Source: Streptomyces sp. NBC_01788 (GTDB taxonomy: Bacteria > Actinomycetota > Actinomycetes > Streptomycetales > Streptomycetaceae). Taken from it: a DNA stretch of 64,000 nucleotides. Under the pieces are notes generated by a model that was not told where the DNA came from, did no database searches, and saw only the letters and a program-made list of their open reading frames with translations. Shown in pieces: positions 50,013 to 58,841 of the stretch. The stretch is from contig NZ_CP109090.1 of assembly GCF_035917575.1 (NCBI RefSeq), positions 3,596,001 through 3,660,000 of the forward strand, given 5' to 3'. The position numbers and the translations under genes are program-made. Positions within the stretch are counted from its first letter, which is position 1, and each line of letters starts with the position of its first letter.

Positions 50013-50254
50013 GCGGGAGACCTCAAGGGTGCGGGTGAGTAGGAGTTCCGGGCCGGACCGAGGAGCAGAACAGACACCAACAGGTTCCCCCAGGTCCCTG
50101 CCGCGACTCTGTTGTGCATTCCTACGAAGAGAAGTGGCCAGACTCGGACCGTTTCAGTATGAACATATGAAGCACAAAAGACCATCTCCGCGCGTAGACC
50201 ACGCCTCTGCCAGGGACGGGACGCTTCTCCCTCACGCCCCGTAAGCTGATCCCC

Positions 50255-50539
50255 ATGGCGAAGTGGACCCCCAAGCACGAGGCGCCGGAGCCCCTGGAGG
50301 GCCCCGTGGTCGCCACCATCACCGGCGGCACGATCGTGTGGTTCGTCCTCTTCCTCGTCCAGCTCCCCTTCTACGGCTGGTTCGACGACCACGGCCGCGC
50401 CTGGTGGGTGTGGACCTGCCTGGCCGGCGGCGGCCTGGGCCTGATCGGCATCTGGTACGTCCGCAAGCGGGACGCCGCCATCAAGCGGGACGCCGCGGAG
50501 CGGGCGGGGCTGCCGCAGCAGCCGACGTCCACGGAATGA
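50255..50539 (+). CDS. DUF2530 small membrane protein
   Basis: The 94-residue protein has two transmembrane helices (about 20-40 and 52-68) and KHEAPEPLEG at the N-terminus, typical of DUF2530. A TAAGCT hexamer seven bases before the ATG suggests leaderless transcription. Function is unknown. It converges with the KDG kinase gene. Confidence 0.88.
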   Translation: MAKWTPKHEAPEPLEGPVVATITGGTIVWFVLFLVQLPFYGWFDDHGRAWWVWTCLAGGGLGLIGIWYVRKRDAAIKRDAAERAGLPQQPTSTE

Positions 50540-50570
50540 CGTCCGTGACGTCCGCCGAACAGGGACCTCG

Positions 50571-51521
50571 TCAGCGGACGACGTCGGTGTCGCAGCCGGT
50601 GTCGTCGAGCTCGGCCGCGAACGGAGCCCCCTCCCAGTCGCCGGCGACGGTGACGGCACGGGCTCCGCACAGACCGGCGATCCGAAGGCACTCGGTCGGG
50701 TCCGCCGCGTCGAGCACCCCGCTGAGGTAGCCGGCGGCGAACGCGTCCCCGGCGCCCACCGGGTCGACCACGGCGACCGGCCGGGGCCGCTGCCGGTGGA
50801 CGGCGCCGTCGACGCAGGCGACGCTTCCGGCGGAGCCGAGCTTGATCACGACCTGACCGGGACCGAGCGCGGCGATGGCCCTCGCCTGCCGCTCGGGGTC
50901 CTTCTCGCCGGTGAACAGCAGGGCTTCCTCGGTTGTGGCGAAGAAGATGCCGGACTTGCCGAGCAGATGGCTCAGCACCGGGCGGGCCCGGTCCTCGTCC
51001 CACAGCCGGGAGCGGAAGTTGGCGTCGAAGGAGACGGTGACGCCGTGCTCCCCGGCGATGGTGACGGCCCTGTGCACCGCGTCGGACGCGGACGCGCTCA
51101 GGGCCGGAGTGATGCCGGTGACGTGCAGGATCCTCGCGCCCGCGATCAGGTCCTCGTCGAGGTCGGCGGGCGCGAGGCGGGAACCGGCGCTGTTGGCGCG
51201 GTAGTAGCCGACCTGCACCCGGCCCGAGGCCTGGCGGGTCTTGAGCATCAGGCCGGTCGGCGCGGGATCGCGCACGATCGAGGTCGAGACGGCCTCGGCG
51301 CGCAGCTCCCGGGCGATGAGCGCGCCGACCTCGTCCGTGCCCAGCCGGCCGATCCAGTGCGCGGCGCGGCCGAGCCGGGCCAGCCCGATGGCCACATTGC
51401 TCTCGGCGCCGCCGAAGCCGAGTCGCAGGGTGGGCTGCCGGATCAGCGGCATGTCCGCCGGCTGGGTGAGCAGCCCGATGGACTCGCCGAGGGTGACGAC
51501 TTCGGGACCCATCGCGCTCAC
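50571..51521 (-). CDS. kdgK: PfkB-family carbohydrate kinase, 2-keto-3-deoxygluconate kinase
   Basis: The 316-residue ribokinase-fold enzyme has GFGGAESNVAIGLARLG at the sugar site and the C-terminal PfkB signature DPVGAGDAFAAGYLSG with catalytic Asp. It phosphorylates KDG to KDPG. The GTG at 51521 overlaps the stop of the KDPG aldolase gene (GTGA), so kinase and aldolase are coupled. Confidence 0.92.
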   Translation of the reverse strand: MSAMGPEVVTLGESIGLLTQPADMPLIRQPTLRLGFGGAESNVAIGLARLGRAAHWIGRLGTDEVGALIARELRAEAVSTSIVRDPAPTGLMLKTRQASGRVQVGYYRANSAGSRLAPADLDEDLIAGARILHVTGITPALSASASDAVHRAVTIAGEHGVTVSFDANFRSRLWDEDRARPVLSHLLGKSGIFFATTEEALLFTGEKDPERQARAIAALGPGQVVIKLGSAGSVACVDGAVHRQRPRPVAVVDPVGAGDAFAAGYLSGVLDAADPTECLRIAGLCGARAVTVAGDWEGAPFAAELDDTGCDTDVVR

Positions 51522-52168
51522 ACCGCTTCCTCGATCGACGTGAACAGGGTGGCCGCGCGCCGGGCGATCACCGACACGTCGCCGTCGCGCAGCGCGCTTC
51601 CGGTGAGCGCGCCCCCCAGGCTGACCGCGACCGCCCCGGCGGCCACGTACGAGCCGGCGCTCTCCACGGTGATCCCTCCCGACGGGACGAACGGGATGCC
51701 GGGGAACGGTTCGCGCAGGCTGCGCAGATGGCCGGGGCCGGCGGTGGCGGCGGGGAAGATCTTCACGGCGTCCGCGCCGAGGGCGTGGGCCCGCATCACC
51801 TCCGACGGCGACCATGCGCCGACGATGCTCGGCACCCCGTGTCCGGAGGCGATCCGGGGCAGTTCGTCGACCAGGCCGGGCGAGACGGCGAACCCGGCTC
51901 CGGCGTCGATCGCGGCGCGGGTGAGGGCCTCGTCGGTGAGCGTGCCGGCGCCGATCACCGCGTCGGCCGAGAACTGCCGGACGGTCCGTTCCAGGACGGC
52001 CGGGAAGTCCGGTGTGGTGGCGGTCAGCTCGATCACTCGGACGCCGGCGCGTATGAGCGCGGCCACGGTGGTGACGAGGTGCTCGGTCGTCGCGGGCCGC
52101 AGCACGGCCACGACACGGGTCCCGGTCAGGGCCGGGGGCAGGGGCAGGGGGGCCGCCGATCGGGCCAC
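51518..52168 (-). CDS. eda: KDPG aldolase
   Basis: The 216-residue TIM-barrel aldolase cleaves KDPG to pyruvate and glyceraldehyde-3-phosphate. The Schiff-base lysine is in AVKIFPA, the catalytic Glu in VIELTATT, and GAGTLTDEAL is visible. It starts at GTG after GAAGGAG. It forms an operon with kdgK and an upstream IclR regulator, but no dehydratase for sugar acids is present within the window. Confidence 0.93.
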   Translation of the reverse strand: MARSAAPLPLPPALTGTRVVAVLRPATTEHLVTTVAALIRAGVRVIELTATTPDFPAVLERTVRQFSADAVIGAGTLTDEALTRAAIDAGAGFAVSPGLVDELPRIASGHGVPSIVGAWSPSEVMRAHALGADAVKIFPAATAGPGHLRSLREPFPGIPFVPSGGITVESAGSYVAAGAVAVSLGGALTGSALRDGDVSVIARRAATLFTSIEEAV

Positions 52169-52247
52169 GGAGCAGCTCCTTCGGGATGGGGGGGCGGGCC
52201 GCCCGGTCGCCGTCGACGAGGCGGGTCACGCCGTGGGTCGGGGATGG

Positions 52248-52328
52248 TCAGCGGAACCTGGTGGCGCTCAGGCCGCGCCGCGCGAGCGGGCTGCGGCCGG
52301 GTTCGTCACAGGGGGCGATCGTGGTCAT
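52248..52328 (-). CDS. 26-residue ORF between iclR and the aldolase gene
   Basis: ATG overlaps the iclR stop (ATGA) and follows GGGGAGG at good spacing, encoding MTTIAPCDEPGRSPLARRGL and a short tail. It could be a translationally coupled microprotein or the 5' remnant of a deleted operon gene. No homologue is known to me. Confidence 0.35.
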   Translation of the reverse strand: MTTIAPCDEPGRSPLARRGLSATRFR

Positions 52329-53116
52329 CCGCGGCCTCCCCACCGCTGCGAGACGGCGCGGGCCGCCGCTGTCACCAGGGGCACCACCCGCGGGACCCGC
52401 TCGGCCGGCAGGCGCTCCTCGGGCGCGGACACGCTGATCGCGTGGGTCGCGGCCCCGGTGGCGTCGAAGACCGGGGCGGCGACGCAGCGCACTCCCGCCT
52501 CGTTCTCGACGTCGTCGATCGCCCAGCCGCGGGCCCGGGTCCTCGCGAGCTCGGCGCGCAGCGCGTCGCCGTCGGTGATGGTGTTCCCGGTGCGCGGGGC
52601 CAGGCCCGCCGCGATCACCGCGTCGACGACGGCGGCATCGGCGTGCGCGAGCATGGCCTTGCCGACGCTGGTGCAGTACGCCGACTGGGTGCTGCCGACC
52701 CGCGACGCCATCCGCACGGGAAGCGGGCTGTCGACCTTGTCGACGTAGACCACGTGGGGGAAGTCCGCCGTGACCAGGTGGACGGTCTCGTTCGTCGACT
52801 CCGACAGGTCCTTCAGCACGTCGCGTGCGTCGCGGTGCGGGTCGTTTCCGGCCAGGTACACCTGGCCGAGCTGGGCGTTGCGCCAGCCGAGCCGGTACGC
52901 GCCGCCCGGCAGGACCTGGACGAACCGGGCGTCGACGAGCGGTTGCAGCAGGCGCAGCGCCGTGGACTTGCTCAGGCCCTGCTGTGCGGCCAGCTCGGTG
53001 AGCGTGCGGCCGCGGCCCTCGGTGTCGTCGCCGAGTCCGATGAGGATCCCGAGCGCCCGGCGCAGCGAGGCCGAGTTGTTGCGTGCGCCGGGGGTGGGGG
53101 CGAGCGGATCGGTCAA
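52325..53116 (-). CDS. IclR-family transcriptional regulator
   Basis: The 263-residue protein has an N-terminal winged HTH (LTELAAQQGLSKSTALRLLQPLVDARFV, about 30-70) and a C-terminal GAF-like effector domain (VDSPLPVRMASRVGSTQSAYCTSVGKAMLAH). It starts at TTG (53116), six bases after GAGGAGG. It precedes the KDPG aldolase-KDG kinase genes and likely responds to KDG or KDPG. Twin operators overlap its promoter, so it should be autoregulatory. Confidence 0.92.
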   Translation of the reverse strand: MTDPLAPTPGARNNSASLRRALGILIGLGDDTEGRGRTLTELAAQQGLSKSTALRLLQPLVDARFVQVLPGGAYRLGWRNAQLGQVYLAGNDPHRDARDVLKDLSESTNETVHLVTADFPHVVYVDKVDSPLPVRMASRVGSTQSAYCTSVGKAMLAHADAAVVDAVIAAGLAPRTGNTITDGDALRAELARTRARGWAIDDVENEAGVRCVAAPVFDATGAATHAISVSAPEERLPAERVPRVVPLVTAAARAVSQRWGGRG

Positions 53117-53170
53117 GGCGGGCCTCCTCGTCGCATCGGCGTGCCGGGTCTCGCGCCGAGCGTGCCGAGC

Positions 53171-53217
53171 ATCATAGGGCACGCTGAGTGCAGTGCAAGG
53201 CGTTGTTCTGCAGTGCA
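53171..53217 (-). promoter_or_regulatory. Promoter and twin operators of the iclR-eda-kdgK operon
   Basis: On the minus strand the -35 TTGCAC (53198-53193), a 16-base spacer and the -10 TATGAT (53176-53171) are clear. The palindromic 9-mer TGCAGTGCA occurs twice, at 53189-53197 (overlapping the -35) and 53209-53217, exactly 20 bp apart (two helical turns). This fits IclR-type dimer-of-dimers binding. Confidence 0.7.
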
Positions 53218-53343
53218 CAACACGAAAGGGGCAGGTCGCGCGTCCCTCCCGTACGACCGCCGTACGAGCCCCGCTCCTCCCCAGGTCGGATCTTCCGCCT
53301 CCTCGACGAGTGAAGCCGCACGACCGCACGTACCGTCGAATGC

Positions 53344-55740
53344 ATGACGCACATCGACGCGGGCGCGGAACTCGACCCCGTGCACCCCGTGCCCGTGACG
53401 GCGGTCCGGTCGACCGGACTCACCTCCGCCGAGGTCGCGGAGCGCATCGCCCGCGGCGAGATCAACGACGTGCCGGTGCGCAGCAGCCGCTCCCTGCCCG
53501 ACATCGTCCGCGCCAACGTCTTCACCCGGTTCAACGCGATCATCGGCGTCCTGTGGCTGATCACCCTGTTCGTCGCCCCGATCCAGGACAGCCTGTTCGG
53601 CTTTGTGATCATCGCCAACACCGGCATCGGCATCATCCAGGAGTGGCGGGCGAAGAAGACCCTCGACTCGCTCGCCGTCATAGGCGAGGCCCGCCCCACG
53701 GTGCGCCGCGACGACACCGCCGTCGAGATCGCCATCTCCGAGATCGTGCTCGGCGACCTCATCGAGATCGGCCCCGGCGACAAGGTCGTCGTCGACGGGA
53801 CCTGTGCCGAGACCGACGGTCTGGAGATCGACGAGTCGCTGCTCACCGGCGAGGCGGACCCCGTCGTCAAACGGCCCGGTGACCGTGTGATGTCCGGCAG
53901 CTTCGTCGTCGCCGGCGGCGGCGCCTTCCAGGCGACCAGGGTCGGCCGCGGCGCCTACGCCGCCCAGCTCGCCGAGGAGGCCTCCCGCTTCACGCTCGTC
54001 CACTCCGAGCTGCGCACCGGCATCTCCACCATCCTCAAGTACGTGACCTGGATGATGGTCCCGACCGCGATCGGCCTGGTCATCAGCCAGCTCGTGGTGA
54101 AGGACAACGACCTGAGGGAGTCCGTCGCACGCACCATCGGCGGCATCGTCCCCATGGTCCCCGAGGGACTGGTCCTGCTCACCTCCGTCGCCTTCGCCAT
54201 CGGCGTGATCCGGCTGGGCCGCAAGCAGTGCCTCGTGCAGGAACTGCCCGCCATCGAGGGCCTCGCCCGCGTCGACACCGTCTGCCTGGACAAGACCGGC
54301 ACCCTCACCGAGGGCGGCATGGACGTCACCGAGCTGAGGTCGCTGGACGGCTACGACGAGTCGTACGTGCGCAAGGTCCTCGGCGCGCTCGGCGAGTCCG
54401 ATCCGCGCCCCAACGCCTCCCTCCAGGCGATCATCGCCGCCTGCCCGGACAGCGAGGAGTGGCGCTGCGTGGAGTCGCTGCCCTTCTCCTCCGCCCGCAA
54501 GTACAGCGGCGCCAGCTTCAGCGAGGGCGACGGCGAGTCCAGTACGTGGCTGCTGGGCGCCCCGGACGTGCTGCTGCCCGCCGAGGCCCCCGCGCTCGCC
54601 GAGACCGGGCGGCTGAACGAGCAGGGCCTGCGCGTGCTGCTGCTCGCCCGCGCCTCCCGCGACCTGGACGATCCGGAGGTGGCCCGGACCGTGCGGCCGG
54701 CCGCGCTCGTCGTGCTGGAGCAGCGGCTGCGGCCCGACGCCGCCGAGACCCTGCGCTACTTCGCCGAGCAGGACGTCCGCGCCAAGGTCATCTCCGGCGA
54801 CAACGCGGTGTCCGTCGGCGCGGTCGCCGCGAAGGTCGGCCTCGACGGGACCGCCGTCGACGCCCGCCGGCTGCCCGCCGGGCGGGAGGAGATGGCCCCG
54901 GTGGTGGCCGGAGGCACGGTGTTCGGGCGGGTCACCCCGCAGCAGAAGCGGGACATGGTGGGCGCCCTCCAGTGGCGCGGGCACACGGTCGCGATGACCG
55001 GCGACGGGGTGAACGACGTACTGGCGCTGAAGGACGCGGACATCGGCGTGGCGATGGGCTCGGGGTCGGAAGCCACCCGGGCGGTCGCGCAGATCGTGCT
55101 GCTGAACAACAGCTTCGCCGTCCTGCCGTCCGTGGTCGCGGAGGGGCGCCGGGTGATCGGGAACATCACGCGGGTCGCGACCCTGTTCCTGGTGAAGACG
55201 GTCTACTCGGTGCTGCTGGCGGTGCTGGTGGTGTGCGCGCAGGTGGAGTACCCGTTCCTGCCGCGGCATCTGACCCTGCTGTCCACGCTCACCATCGGCG
55301 TGCCGGCCTTCTTCCTGGCCCTGGCCCCGAACACGGAACGGGCCCGGCCCCACTTCGTACGGCGGGTCATGCGCTACGCGGTGCCGGGCGGGGCGGTGGC
55401 CGCCGTGGCGACCTTCGTGACGTATCTGGTCGCCCGCCACCACTACACGGGGCCGGGCGCCCTGGACGCGGAGACCAGCGCGGCCACGCTGACGCTGTTC
55501 CTGGTCTCGATGTGGGTCCTGGCGATCGTCGCCCGCCCCTACACCTGGTGGCGGATCACGCTGGTGGCCTCGATGGGCGTGGCGTTCCTCGTCGTCCTGG
55601 CGGTACCCGCGTTCCAGGACTTCTTCGCGCTGAAGCTGGAGGGGACGACGATGCCGTGGCTCGCGGTGGGCATCGCGGTGGTCGCGGCGGCCGTCCTGGA
55701 GTTCCTGTGGAAATGGACGGGCCGCCGCTTTCCCGACTAG
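53344..55740 (+). CDS. P-type cation ATPase, CtpE-like
   Basis: The 798-residue pump has the phosphorylation motif DKTGTLT, TGEA in the actuator domain (LLTGEADPVV), the hinge TGDGVNDVLALKDADIG, and the M4 motif PEGL (VPMVPEGLVLLTS). The M4 motif and length match M. tuberculosis CtpE, a Ca2+ importer/exporter-type P-ATPase, rather than heavy-metal pumps (no CPx motif). About eight to ten helices are predicted. It converges with the secreted-protein triplet. Confidence 0.94.
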   Translation: MTHIDAGAELDPVHPVPVTAVRSTGLTSAEVAERIARGEINDVPVRSSRSLPDIVRANVFTRFNAIIGVLWLITLFVAPIQDSLFGFVIIANTGIGIIQEWRAKKTLDSLAVIGEARPTVRRDDTAVEIAISEIVLGDLIEIGPGDKVVVDGTCAETDGLEIDESLLTGEADPVVKRPGDRVMSGSFVVAGGGAFQATRVGRGAYAAQLAEEASRFTLVHSELRTGISTILKYVTWMMVPTAIGLVISQLVVKDNDLRESVARTIGGIVPMVPEGLVLLTSVAFAIGVIRLGRKQCLVQELPAIEGLARVDTVCLDKTGTLTEGGMDVTELRSLDGYDESYVRKVLGALGESDPRPNASLQAIIAACPDSEEWRCVESLPFSSARKYSGASFSEGDGESSTWLLGAPDVLLPAEAPALAETGRLNEQGLRVLLLARASRDLDDPEVARTVRPAALVVLEQRLRPDAAETLRYFAEQDVRAKVISGDNAVSVGAVAAKVGLDGTAVDARRLPAGREEMAPVVAGGTVFGRVTPQQKRDMVGALQWRGHTVAMTGDGVNDVLALKDADIGVAMGSGSEATRAVAQIVLLNNSFAVLPSVVAEGRRVIGNITRVATLFLVKTVYSVLLAVLVVCAQVEYPFLPRHLTLLSTLTIGVPAFFLALAPNTERARPHFVRRVMRYAVPGGAVAAVATFVTYLVARHHYTGPGALDAETSAATLTLFLVSMWVLAIVARPYTWWRITLVASMGVAFLVVLAVPAFQDFFALKLEGTTMPWLAVGIAVVAAAVLEFLWKWTGRRFPD

Positions 55741-55765
55741 TGCTGTGGCCGGAAAGCCGGGTGGC

Positions 55766-56698
55766 TTACTTCTTCACACGGACCAGGTCACCCGCGGCGT
55801 TGACCGCCGGGGTGGTGGAGTTGCCCGCGAAGACGAAGCGGTAGTAGCCGTCGGCGGTGGCCTTCGTGGTCGTCTTGAAGGTGCCCGCGGAGTTCGCCTT
55901 GACGGTCTTGAGCGTCTTGTAGGTGGTGGTGCCCTTCTTCTTGAACTGAAGCTTCACCGCCTGGCCCTTGTAGACCGAGTACGTGCCGCTCTCCCAGTTG
56001 GCCCGCGTCAGCTTCCCGGTGACGGTGACGGTCTTGCCCTTCTTCACCGGCTTGGGCTTGCCGCTCGTGGTCAGCTTGGAGTTGCGCTGCACCAGCGTGG
56101 TGCCGAGGGCGCCCTTCTCGGCGTAACCGACCTGGCTCAGGTCGAAGTCGCGCGACATGGGGTCCTGGCCGTTGAGCGCGACGGCATAGGCGCCCGCCCG
56201 CCAGGTGCCGGCGTCGATGTTGTCCAGGTCGCCGTCCGCCGGGTAGATGTCGATCTTGATCTTGCAGGTGGCCGCGGTCTCCGAGGTGACGGAGCAGCGG
56301 GCCAGGTCCTCGCTGGAGAGTTCGTTCTGCGGCCTGTCGAAGGAGCCCTTGTACAGGTAGGCCTCGGTGAAGAAGTCCTCGGCGCGCACGTCCACGTCGG
56401 CGCCGAACTTCATGGTGTAGGTGATCGTCGTGGACACGCGGTTGGTGGTGCCGACCTTGAGCGCCTTGGCGACCTTGAGGTTGGAGAAGGTGACGCCCAG
56501 GTCGTACGGCATGTCATCGTCGCCGGCGACGCTGGCCTTGATCCCGGCCTTGGCGGTGGACGGCGCGTGGACAGCCTGGAAGATCTTCGCGGCGTCCGCG
56601 CGGTGGGTGGAGGGGCCGGCGGCGTGCGCGGCGGGCACGGCGAGAGCGGAGAGGGCCAGGGCGCCGGACACGGCGGCCACAGTGGCTCGTATACGCAT
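55766..56698 (-). CDS. Secreted two-domain protein with Ig-like C-terminus, paralogue A
   Basis: The 310-residue precursor has the signal ATVAAVSGALALSALAVPAA(HA) and a diverged central domain containing a C-X9-C pair (RCSVTSETAATC). A ~100-residue basic Ig-like domain follows (KPVKKGKTVTVTGKLTRANW ... YYRFVFAGNSTTPAVN). The signal region and the final domain are nearly identical in DNA to paralogue B, while the centre is not. No enzymatic motif is present; an envelope or matrix role is likely. ATG at 56698 follows GGGGA. Confidence 0.88.
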   Translation of the reverse strand: MRIRATVAAVSGALALSALAVPAAHAAGPSTHRADAAKIFQAVHAPSTAKAGIKASVAGDDDMPYDLGVTFSNLKVAKALKVGTTNRVSTTITYTMKFGADVDVRAEDFFTEAYLYKGSFDRPQNELSSEDLARCSVTSETAATCKIKIDIYPADGDLDNIDAGTWRAGAYAVALNGQDPMSRDFDLSQVGYAEKGALGTTLVQRNSKLTTSGKPKPVKKGKTVTVTGKLTRANWESGTYSVYKGQAVKLQFKKKGTTTYKTLKTVKANSAGTFKTTTKATADGYYRFVFAGNSTTPAVNAAGDLVRVKK

Positions 56699-56802
56699 GC
56701 GTTTCCCCAAGTGGAGAAAGGGGCCGGGCGCCGGTCGTTCCTCGCGGTCCGTCTTCGGCGCGGGGCCCAATGATCGTGTGGTCTGTCTGACTCACATGAT
56801 CA

Positions 56803-56827
56803 GATCCCCGACCCGTGAAGAAGGTTG
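56803..56827 (-). promoter_or_regulatory. ECF-type promoter candidate, paralogue A
   Basis: On the minus strand CAACC (56827-56823), 16 bases, then GATC (56806-56803). The same layout is conserved before paralogues B (CAACC 57851-57847, GATC 57830-57827) and C (CAACC 58793-58789, GGTC 58772-58769). CAACC-N16-GNTC resembles ECF sigma promoters. Confidence 0.4.
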
Positions 56828-56939
56828 CACGGAAATCTGGATTTCCTGTGAGCGGCCTGTCCGTGCCGTCCGTGCCTGGCAGGCGCCCGCTCCCTGAGGC
56901 CGGCCCTGGAGAGTCCGGGCCGGCCACCCGGCGAGCGGG

Positions 56940-57722
56940 TTACTTCTTCACACTGACCAGGTCACCCGTGGCGTTGACCGCCGGGGTGGTGGAGTTGCCC
57001 GCGAAGACGAAGCGGTAGTAGCCGTCGGCGGTGGCCTTCGTGGTCGTCTTGAGGGCGCCCGCGGAGTCCGTCTTGACGGTCTTCAGCGTCTTGTAGGTGG
57101 TGGTGCCCTTCTTCTTGAACTGAAGCTTCACCGCCTGACCGCTGTACCCCGAGTACTTGGCGCCATCCCAGTTGGCCCGCGTCAGCTTGCCGGTGACGGT
57201 GACGGTCTTGCCCTTCTTCACCGGCTTCGGCTTGGCGGCCGTGGTCAGCTTGGACAGGCGCTGGACGCTGAAGCTCTTGGCGTTCTCCTTCATCACGTAG
57301 TCGCCGTCCGTGGCGGAGGCGACCGCCCACACCTTCCAGGTGCCGGCGACGGAGTTGATGAGGTTGTCCAGCGGCTTCAGGGTGAAGGTGGCCGTGCAGT
57401 TCGACGTCGTGGCGTTGACCTTGGTGCACTTCGCGCGCCCGTCACGGCTGTTGGCAACCGCGCCGCTGTCGGACTTCTCGATGCTCGAACCGTGGTACAG
57501 GATCGGCTGCGCGAAGTCGATGCCCGAGTCGTCCGTGGCGGTGAAGGTGACGGTGACGCTCTTGGCGCCCGTGGCAGTGACCACGACCGGCTTGCCGCCG
57601 TTCACGACGACATTGGAGATCTTGGTGTCTCCATCCACCTCGTCGGCGTGGGCGGCCGGGACGGCGAGAGCGGAAAGGGCCAGGGCGCCGGACACGGCGG
57701 CCACAGTGGCTCGTATACGCAT
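56940..57722 (-). CDS. Secreted two-domain protein with Ig-like C-terminus, paralogue B
   Basis: The 260-residue precursor has the same signal peptide as A. Its central domain is shorter and different (TKISNVVVNGGKPVVVTATG, TATDDSGIDFAQPILYHG), with C-X9-C KCTKVNATTSNC, followed by the shared Ig-like domain ending DLVSVKK. About 210 bp covering its 5' leader and signal-peptide coding region match the A gene at a constant 1024-bp offset. Confidence 0.88.
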   Translation of the reverse strand: MRIRATVAAVSGALALSALAVPAAHADEVDGDTKISNVVVNGGKPVVVTATGAKSVTVTFTATDDSGIDFAQPILYHGSSIEKSDSGAVANSRDGRAKCTKVNATTSNCTATFTLKPLDNLINSVAGTWKVWAVASATDGDYVMKENAKSFSVQRLSKLTTAAKPKPVKKGKTVTVTGKLTRANWDGAKYSGYSGQAVKLQFKKKGTTTYKTLKTVKTDSAGALKTTTKATADGYYRFVFAGNSTTPAVNATGDLVSVKK

Positions 57723-57927
57723 GCGTTTCCCCAAGTGGAGAAAGGGGCCGGGCGCCGGTCGTTCCTCGCGGTCCGTCTTCGGCGCGGGGCCCAATGAAGG
57801 TGGAGTCTGTCTGACTCACATGATCAGATCCCCGACCCGTGAAGAAGGTTGCACGGGAATCTGGATTTTCCGTGCCCGCCCGGGCGACGGCCGCGACCGG
57901 CCGCCGCCGGGGCAGAGCCGGTGCCGC

Positions 57928-58686
57928 CTACTTCACGCTGACGAGGTCGGCCTTGGCGTCGACCGCCGAGGTGGCCGAGTTCCCCGCGAACGAGTAGCGG
58001 TAGTCGCCGGTGGCCGTGGCCTTGGTCGTGGTCTTCAGCCCGCCCTTGGAGTCCGTCTTGACGGTCTTCAGCGTCTTGTAGGTGCTGGAGCCCTTCTTGC
58101 GGAACTGGAGCTTCACCGGCTGGGAGGCGTAGCCGCCGTACTTCAGCGTCTCCCAGTTGGCCCGGGTGAGCGCGCCCGTGACCGTTACGGTCTTGCCCTT
58201 CTTCACCGGCTTGGGCGTGGCGCCGGTGGTCAGCTTGGCGGCGCGCTGGAAGAGGAAGGAGCCGGCCTTCTCCTTCCAGATGTAGTCCCCGTCGTTGGCG
58301 TCGATCCACGCATCGACGTACCAGCGGCCGGCGTTCTTGTTGCTGAGGTAGTCGACCTTCGGGTCGACCTTCACCGAGCCGGTGCAGGTCGAGGTGGTGG
58401 CGTTGACGACGGTGCAGGTCGGCTTGCTGCTCGTGGCGAATCCGAAGCCGGGGCCCTCCAGCGTGAACGAGTCGGCCCGCTTGATGCCCGAGTTGTCCGT
58501 CGCCGTGACGCTGACCTTGATCGTCTTCAGCCCGGACGTCGAGATGGCCACCTTGTTGTCGCCGTCGACGACGACCTTGGTGATCTTGACGTCGCCGAAC
58601 CCGCCGTCGGCCTGCGCGGCCGGGACGGCGAGGGCGGACAGGGCCAGCGCGCCGGTCACGACGGCGGCTGAAGCACGAATGCGCAT
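57928..58686 (-). CDS. Secreted two-domain protein with Ig-like C-terminus, paralogue C
   Basis: The 252-residue precursor has a related but distinct signal (ASAAVVTGALALSALAVPAA), a central domain homologous to B (KITKVVVDGDNKVAISTSG, TATDNSGI) with C-X9-C TCTVVNATTSTC, and the Ig-like tail. It is the most diverged of the three and probably the oldest copy. Its upstream region shares only the CAACC-N16-GGTC promoter pattern and a GTCAG block. Confidence 0.88.
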   Translation of the reverse strand: MRIRASAAVVTGALALSALAVPAAQADGGFGDVKITKVVVDGDNKVAISTSGLKTIKVSVTATDNSGIKRADSFTLEGPGFGFATSSKPTCTVVNATTSTCTGSVKVDPKVDYLSNKNAGRWYVDAWIDANDGDYIWKEKAGSFLFQRAAKLTTGATPKPVKKGKTVTVTGALTRANWETLKYGGYASQPVKLQFRKKGSSTYKTLKTVKTDSKGGLKTTTKATATGDYRYSFAGNSATSAVDAKADLVSVK

Positions 58687-58841
58687 GTGTTGTCCCCACG
58701 TTCAGGAGGCCGGGCGCCGCGGCTAGTGCCCGGTCCATGTCTGAGGAGCCTGCTGACTCCACTGACATGACCGGGGACGGAAGTGAAAGGTTGTACGACT
58801 GATGACGGATGTGCGGAGGATGCGTGAAGGCCGGGGGCCGC

